Below are positions 20,908 through 24,022 of a stretch of 24,022 nucleotides of DNA, piece after piece. The notes beneath the pieces were generated by a model that was given only the letters and a program-made list of their open reading frames with translations, ran no database searches and was not told where the DNA came from. Source of the DNA: ATX-6F1 sp943369485 (GTDB lineage Bacteria > Cyanobacteriota > Cyanobacteriia > PCC-6307 > Cyanobiaceae); contig CALRNH020000024.1 of the NCBI GenBank assembly GCA_943369485.1, positions 1-24,022 of the forward strand. The letters run 5' to 3'. Position numbers and translations under genes: made by a program. Numbering within the stretch: the stretch's first letter is position 1; each line of letters starts with the position of its first letter.

Positions 20908-21648
20908 ATGGATCTGCTCGCCATCGTGCAGGCCGCAGCGGAGGTCCCATTGGCGGGAACGGTGCTGCGGCTTGTGCAGCAGCAGGGCATCGATTCGCTT
21001 GGCCCCCTGGTGGATGACCTGGACCAGCTGGCGCGGCTGGAGGCCCTGGTGGAAAGCTGCAAGCCGCCGATGCCCTCCCTGCCGGCGAGCCATCCGCTGC
21101 TCGCCACCCCGTTCCGCTACCCGCCCCTGCCGCATGGCTCCCGCTTCGGGGGTCGAGAGAATCGGGGGATGTTCTATGGCTCCCGCACGCGCATCGGCTC
21201 GTTGGTGGAGGGGGCCTATTACGCGCTGCTGTTCTGGGAAGGTTTCAGCGAACCCCCCAAGACACCGATCCGTCGCCGGCAGACCCTGTTCTCGGTGGTG
21301 CTTCAAACCAGCCGTGGCTTGCAGCTTCAGGCTGTGGCTGACGCCGCCGCTCAGGCCGCCCTACGGGACCCACTGCACTACGGACCCACCCAAAGGCTGG
21401 GAACTTGGATGCGGGAGGTGGGAATCGAGGCGTTTGAGTACCTGAGCGCCCGCACCCGTGAGTCGCATGTCCAGGTGGGGGTGTTCACGCCGGCGGCACT
21501 GGTCTCCACGCCTTTTGATCAGGTGGAGATCACCGGCGAGGTCAACGGCGATCACGCGTCCTTCCTGAGTCATGACGATGGGACGGTGCATCGCTTCCCC
21601 CGGGAGCTGTTCCTGGTGGAGGGGGAACTGCCGCAGGCCGCAGCCTGA
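20908..21648 (+). CDS. RES-domain toxin (NAD+-degrading)
   Basis: A 246-aa protein. The RES domain is seen from YPPLPHGSRFGGRENRGMFY and GSRTRIGSLVEGAYYALLFW, which carry the conserved Arg, Glu and Ser region, to the C-terminal SHDDGTVHRFPRELFLV. RES toxins phosphorolyse or hydrolyse NAD+ and stop growth. Residues 1-55 form an extra helical region. It is paired with the Xre antitoxin and flanked by the ~190-bp direct repeats; its last codons abut the right copy. Confidence 0.85.
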   Translation: MDLLAIVQAAAEVPLAGTVLRLVQQQGIDSLGPLVDDLDQLARLEALVESCKPPMPSLPASHPLLATPFRYPPLPHGSRFGGRENRGMFYGSRTRIGSLVEGAYYALLFWEGFSEPPKTPIRRRQTLFSVVLQTSRGLQLQAVADAAAQAALRDPLHYGPTQRLGTWMREVGIEAFEYLSARTRESHVQVGVFTPAALVSTPFDQVEITGEVNGDHASFLSHDDGTVHRFPRELFLVEGELPQAAA

Positions 21649-21649
21649 G

Positions 21650-21745
21650 GGCAACCACTGTTTGGGTCTGCTCGGGTTGCAGCACACCAGCGGCTGGAGC
21701 TTCCCCCAGCAGCTCGGCCAGGTGCTCCCGGTCCTGTCGGTTCAT
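21650..21745 (-). pseudogene. Truncated copy of the 80-aa gene
   Basis: From ATG 21745 the product MNRQDREHLAELLGEAPAAG and the following 12 residues match the N-terminus of the 80-aa protein at 20020-20262. Similarity stops exactly at the 3' end of the RES gene. After that the frame reads antisense of RES. The gene therefore lost its C-terminal two thirds. Confidence 0.75.
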
Positions 21746-21841
21746 GCCCAACCCCAGCCAACAACTGCTGTTGCCAGGGAGGCCTGCCCAGTCCAGGAAG
21801 TCGGAACAGCGGACTGAACCGAGTGGGATCTACACCGTCAC
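21650..21841. repeat. ~190-bp direct repeat, right copy
   Basis: This is the counterpart of 20167-20361. Beyond the truncated gene it extends through TTGCCAGGGAGGCCTGC to about 21841 and includes the last codons of higA. The copies have diverged (small indels and substitutions), so the duplication is not recent. Confidence 0.8.
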
Positions 21842-22195
21842 AGCAGCCGCCTTCTTGCCTGAGGTGCGTGTCGACTTGCGCTTGGATGCCAGAGAGGAGA
21901 AATTGGCAATCTCGACTGAGCGATCAGGGAACACGGCACGGATTTCGAGGTCACCACCCATGGCCTGAACGAAATTCCGCAGCGTGCTCATCAGCATGTC
22001 CGCCCGGTTCTCGATCTTGGAGATCTCCGCCTGTTTGACGTTCAGTGCCTGAGCCAGGGTGTCCTGGGTAAGCAAGAAAGCCTTGCGGAGCTCAGCCAGA
22101 GTCATCTCCTGCCGCAGTTGCTCCTTACGCTCTTCTATGCGGGCACGGCGCTCGCTGCTGAGGTCCTTGGTGAGTTCGCAGAAGGGGCGGGTCAT
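21830..22195 (-). CDS. higA: HigA-like Xre antitoxin
   Basis: A 121-aa protein. The C-terminal half has a clear Xre helix-turn-helix (FLLTQDTLAQALNVKQAEIS followed by KIENRADMLMSTLRNFVQAM), and the N-terminal helix is rich in Arg and Glu (SSERRARIEERKEQLRQEM). It is encoded after the toxin with an ATGA overlap, the HigBA order. The tail is basic (ASKRKSTRTSGKKAAA). Confidence 0.88.
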   Translation of the reverse strand: MTRPFCELTKDLSSERRARIEERKEQLRQEMTLAELRKAFLLTQDTLAQALNVKQAEISKIENRADMLMSTLRNFVQAMGGDLEIRAVFPDRSVEIANFSSLASKRKSTRTSGKKAAAVTV

Positions 22196-22509
22196 CGCTC
22201 TTGTTGGGATTGGAGTCTCAGAAGATGTTCGTCGTAGAGCGCATCGGCCTTGGGAATCAGCTTCTTGTAGAACCGCTTTTCATCGCCTGTTTTGTTGCCT
22301 CCGATCAGGAGAATGGCGCTGCGTTTGGGGTCAAAGGCATAGAAAACTCGAAGTGGATCTCCATGGGATTGAATGCGCAGCTCGCGCCTATGGCTGTGGC
22401 GTGAGCCCTTGATGCCTGAGGAGTACGGGGAGGGGAGCTTGGGGCCCATCTCCTCGAGCAACTCGTCCCACCACTCCTCGATGGCCTGGGTGTGCCCGAC
22501 ATCCCCCAT
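22192..22509 (-). CDS. higB: HigB/Gp49-type toxin (DUF891), possibly shortened
   Basis: A 105-aa toxin of the RelE superfamily, HigB/Gp49 type, expected to cleave mRNA at the ribosome. Conserved parts are PSPYSSGIKGSRHSHRRELR, PLRVFYAFDPKRSAILLIGG and NKTGDEKRFYKKLIPKADAL. Between EEWWDEL and the GPKLPSPY block about a dozen residues of the usual helix seem to be missing, so activity may be altered. The start ATG lies only 4 nt downstream of the 18-bp palindrome. Confidence 0.85.
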   Translation of the reverse strand: MGDVGHTQAIEEWWDELLEEMGPKLPSPYSSGIKGSRHSHRRELRIQSHGDPLRVFYAFDPKRSAILLIGGNKTGDEKRFYKKLIPKADALYDEHLLRLQSQQER

Positions 22510-22513
22510 GCTA

Positions 22514-22531
22514 TATTCCTTCGAAGGAATA
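22514..22531 (-). promoter_or_regulatory. Perfect 18-bp palindromic operator of higBA
   Basis: TATTCCTTCGAAGGAATA is a perfect palindrome whose edge forms a -10-like TATAGC next to the HigB ATG. HigA is the likely repressor. The spacing leaves almost no 5' leader, so the mRNA may be leaderless. Confidence 0.75.
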
Positions 22532-22601
22532 CCATAGGACCCGGCGCGGGCCTGTCAAGCCATCGTCCCGTTGGCAGGGCCGGGCCTGGTCGAGCCCGGG
22601 G

Positions 22602-22652
22602 ATGGGTCGCGGGATGACCCATGGTCGCCCCGCGGGCAAGGGCTGACGCGAG
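22602..22652. repeat. Inverted repeat plus half copy of the cassette hairpin
   Basis: ATGGGTC (22602-22608) pairs with GACCCAT (22616-22622). It is followed by GCAAGGGCTGACGCGAG (22636-22652), the left inner arm of the cassette element, without a matching right arm. It lies in the 234-bp gap between higB and the HTH/PIN pair, 113 nt before the next gene. Confidence 0.6.
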
Positions 22653-22682
22653 CAGCAGGCCACCATCAAGTCGCCAGGGCGA

Positions 22683-22730
22683 AAACGAAGGAATGAATCG
22701 ATTGCTGCGAATGTTTCGGTTGCTTCGTTT
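22683..22730 (+). promoter_or_regulatory. Inverted repeat upstream of the HTH/PIN pair
   Basis: AAACGAAG (22683-22690) and CTTCGTTT (22723-22730) are perfect 8-bp arms 32 bp apart in an AT-rich island. The right arm lies 35 nt before the antitoxin start. This is a plausible pair of operator half-sites for autoregulation; no strong -35/-10 pair could be assigned. Confidence 0.45.
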
Positions 22731-22765
22731 AACTGCTAAAGTCAGGTGGTTGCTGTGGTGGGTTC

Positions 22766-23239
22766 ATGGCGCTCGCCACCCCTGATCATCTGGAGCCTGT
22801 GGCTCCCACACTGGAGGCCATCCAGCTGGCGGCCAGGAGCCTCCAGCATTTGGCCAGGGTCCGCGCCACGCTGACCACAAGCTCGCCGAGCGTTTCCCTG
22901 CAGCTGGAAGGGGCGGAGAAAGACACGATCGCACTGCCTCCTGCAGCACTGGTTCTGCTGCAGGAAATCCTCAGCCAGATGGCCAAGGGCCATGCCGTCA
23001 CCTTGATGCCGGTGCATGACGAGCTCACCACCCAGCAGGGCGCCGATCTGCTGAATGTGTCCCGTCCGTTCCTGATCGATCAACTCAAGAAAGGCTTGCT
23101 TCCCTTCCGCAACGTGGGCACCCACCGGCGGATCCGCCTGAGTGATCTTCTGGCCTACAAGAAGCAGATGGACCAGAACCGCAGTGAAGCCCTCGATGCG
23201 TTGGCCGCTCAGGCCCAGGAGCTGGGGATGGGCTACTGA
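22766..23239 (+). CDS. Excisionase-type HTH antitoxin of a PIN toxin
   Basis: A 157-aa protein. The C-terminal half has a MerR/excisionase-like helix-turn-helix (DELTTQQGADLLNVSRPFLI, then GLLPFRNVGTHRRIRLSDLL), the pattern of antitoxins paired with larger PIN toxins. The N-terminal half is helical with a small beta segment (VSLQLEGAEKDTIALPPAAL). The toxin gene follows with a 1-nt gap, so both are translated from one message. Confidence 0.85.
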   Translation: MALATPDHLEPVAPTLEAIQLAARSLQHLARVRATLTTSSPSVSLQLEGAEKDTIALPPAALVLLQEILSQMAKGHAVTLMPVHDELTTQQGADLLNVSRPFLIDQLKKGLLPFRNVGTHRRIRLSDLLAYKKQMDQNRSEALDALAAQAQELGMGY

Positions 23240-23240
23240 G

Positions 23241-23810
23241 GTGAACCCGTTCACCGTCCTGTACGACGCCTGCGTTCTCTATCCAGCCCCCCTGCGCGAT
23301 CTGCTGATGCGGATCGCCCTGACCGATCTGTACAGGGCCCGTTGGAGCGATCGAATCCATGACGAATGGATCCGTGGGGTGCTCCGCGATCGCCCTGATC
23401 TCAAACAGGAGCAGCTGGATCGCACCCGCCAGCTGATGAACGCACACGTTCGTGACGCCTTGGTCACCAACTTCGAAGAACTCATCCCCTCTCTGATCTT
23501 GCCGGACCCCGATGATCGTCATGTGCTGGCTGCCGCCATTCGCACATCTGCCGATCTGATTCTCACCTTCAACATCAAGGATTTTCCGGCCAAATTGTTG
23601 GCCCCTTATGGGATCGAAGCCTGCCATCCCGATCCGTTCCTGGTGGATCAGCTTGATCTGGATCCGCAGACGGTCTGCTTGGCGGCAAGGCTGCATCGGG
23701 CCAGCCTGCGTACTCCGCCCAAGTCTGTTCTGGACTATCTCGCGACGCTCAACCAGCAAGGGCTTCCAGGCTTTGCCGCTCGTCTGGAATGCTTTTCCTC
23801 GGTGATTTGA
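23241..23810 (+). CDS. PIN-domain toxin, 189 aa
   Basis: A PIN nuclease of the longer type, starting at GTG 23241 with FTVLYDACVLYPAPLRDLLM (first catalytic Asp). The remaining acids are in RIHDEWIRGVL and LPDPDDRHVLAAAIRTSADL, with LILTFNIKDFPAKLL after them. The C-terminal helical extension (about residues 135-189) is usual in this group. RNase activity is expected. The start codon directly follows the antitoxin stop, which excludes the upstream in-frame start at 23142. A HIP1 octamer lies inside at 23386. Confidence 0.88.
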   Translation: MNPFTVLYDACVLYPAPLRDLLMRIALTDLYRARWSDRIHDEWIRGVLRDRPDLKQEQLDRTRQLMNAHVRDALVTNFEELIPSLILPDPDDRHVLAAAIRTSADLILTFNIKDFPAKLLAPYGIEACHPDPFLVDQLDLDPQTVCLAARLHRASLRTPPKSVLDYLATLNQQGLPGFAARLECFSSVI

Positions 23811-23880
23811 TCATCAGGATTCATAGAGGGTCAAAATCTCGTGCGCCCTCCATGCCTCCACTCTGCTGAATCAGCTGACG

Positions 23881-24022
23881 TGGACCCCAAAAACTGAACC
23901 AGCCCTTATGAGAGCTTCCCTACCGGCCAGACTTGGCCAGGAGAAGCCCCATGAAACGCAAGCGCCACAACCCCGAGCAGATCATCCGCAAGCTGCGCAC
24001 TGCCGAGCAGCTACTCAATCAG
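23881..24022 (+). mobile_element. Left end of an IS3-family insertion sequence
   Basis: TGGACCCCAAAAACTGAACC at 23881-23900 is typical of the terminal inverted repeat of IS3-family elements that encode an OrfA like the one 51 nt further on. The outer end may lie a few bases to the left (near 23876). The element continues beyond the window, so the right end and target duplication cannot be seen. Confidence 0.75.
23951..24022 (+). CDS. IS3-family transposase OrfA, N-terminal fragment
   Basis: The first 24 codons, MKRKRHNPEQIIRKLRTAEQ and onward, match the N-terminus of IS3-family OrfA proteins (form K.RHTPEQII.KLR.AE.LL). The gene is cut by the window end. AGGAG lies upstream of the ATG as a Shine-Dalgarno site. 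OrfA normally binds the element ends, and the OrfAB fusion from a frameshift is the transposase. Confidence 0.85.
   Translation, partial: MKRKRHNPEQIIRKLRTAEQLLNQ

Overview
The window looks like a GC-rich cyanobacterial chromosome, probably a freshwater Synechococcus/Cyanobium-type picocyanobacterium. This is inferred from the high GC, three HIP1 octamers (GCGATCGC at 17340, 20655 and 23386) and the toxin-antitoxin-rich accessory character. It opens with the last 87 codons of uvrA, an AT-rich FkbM-type methyltransferase that looks transferred, and a decayed IS21-type element (istA/istB remnants, frameshifted many times). A tRNA-Pro(UGG) with its terminator at 3628-3747 marks the boundary of a large phage-derived region.

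From 3804 to 12260 the minus strand carries two tightly packed phage structural operons. The first runs from a recognisable major capsid protein (11361-12260) to a 79-aa protein (8012-8251). The second runs from a collagen-like/Lcl_C-type fibre protein (6611-7951) to a 58-aa protein (3804-3980), including a 30-aa membrane peptide. Genes within each operon are separated by a few bases (at most about 50) or overlap. No terminase, portal, protease, tail tube, tape measure or integrase is visible, so this is either a remnant, part of a split prophage, or an unusual capsid-bearing element.

On the plus strand, 15136-16904 encodes an L,D-transpeptidase-fold protein, a two-helix holin-like protein and a small sigma-70-family factor. 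A 29-bp element (27/29 identical) lies directly upstream of each of the two minus-strand structural operons. A diverged third copy, in the opposite orientation, lies upstream of the plus-strand lysis/sigma operon. The simplest reading is a phage regulon: three operons sharing one promoter-like element, with a candidate dedicated sigma factor encoded in one of them.

Four small plus-strand genes of unknown function (12467, 13874, 18158, 18836) are each preceded, 20-45 nt upstream, by a related long hairpin built on GCAAGGGCTGACGC...CCCTTGC. Several are followed by GC-rich hairpins. They look like repeated gene cassettes.

From 14.1 to 23.8 kb the region is packed with toxin-antitoxin or TA-like loci: ParDE, an orphan Phd/YefM antitoxin, a winged-helix/nucleotidyltransferase pair, VapBC, Xre-RES, HigBA and an HTH/PIN pair. 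Several have clear palindromic operators. The Xre-RES pair sits between two ~190-bp direct repeats, one of which holds an intact 80-aa gene and the other its truncated copy. The window ends inside the left end of an IS3-family element.
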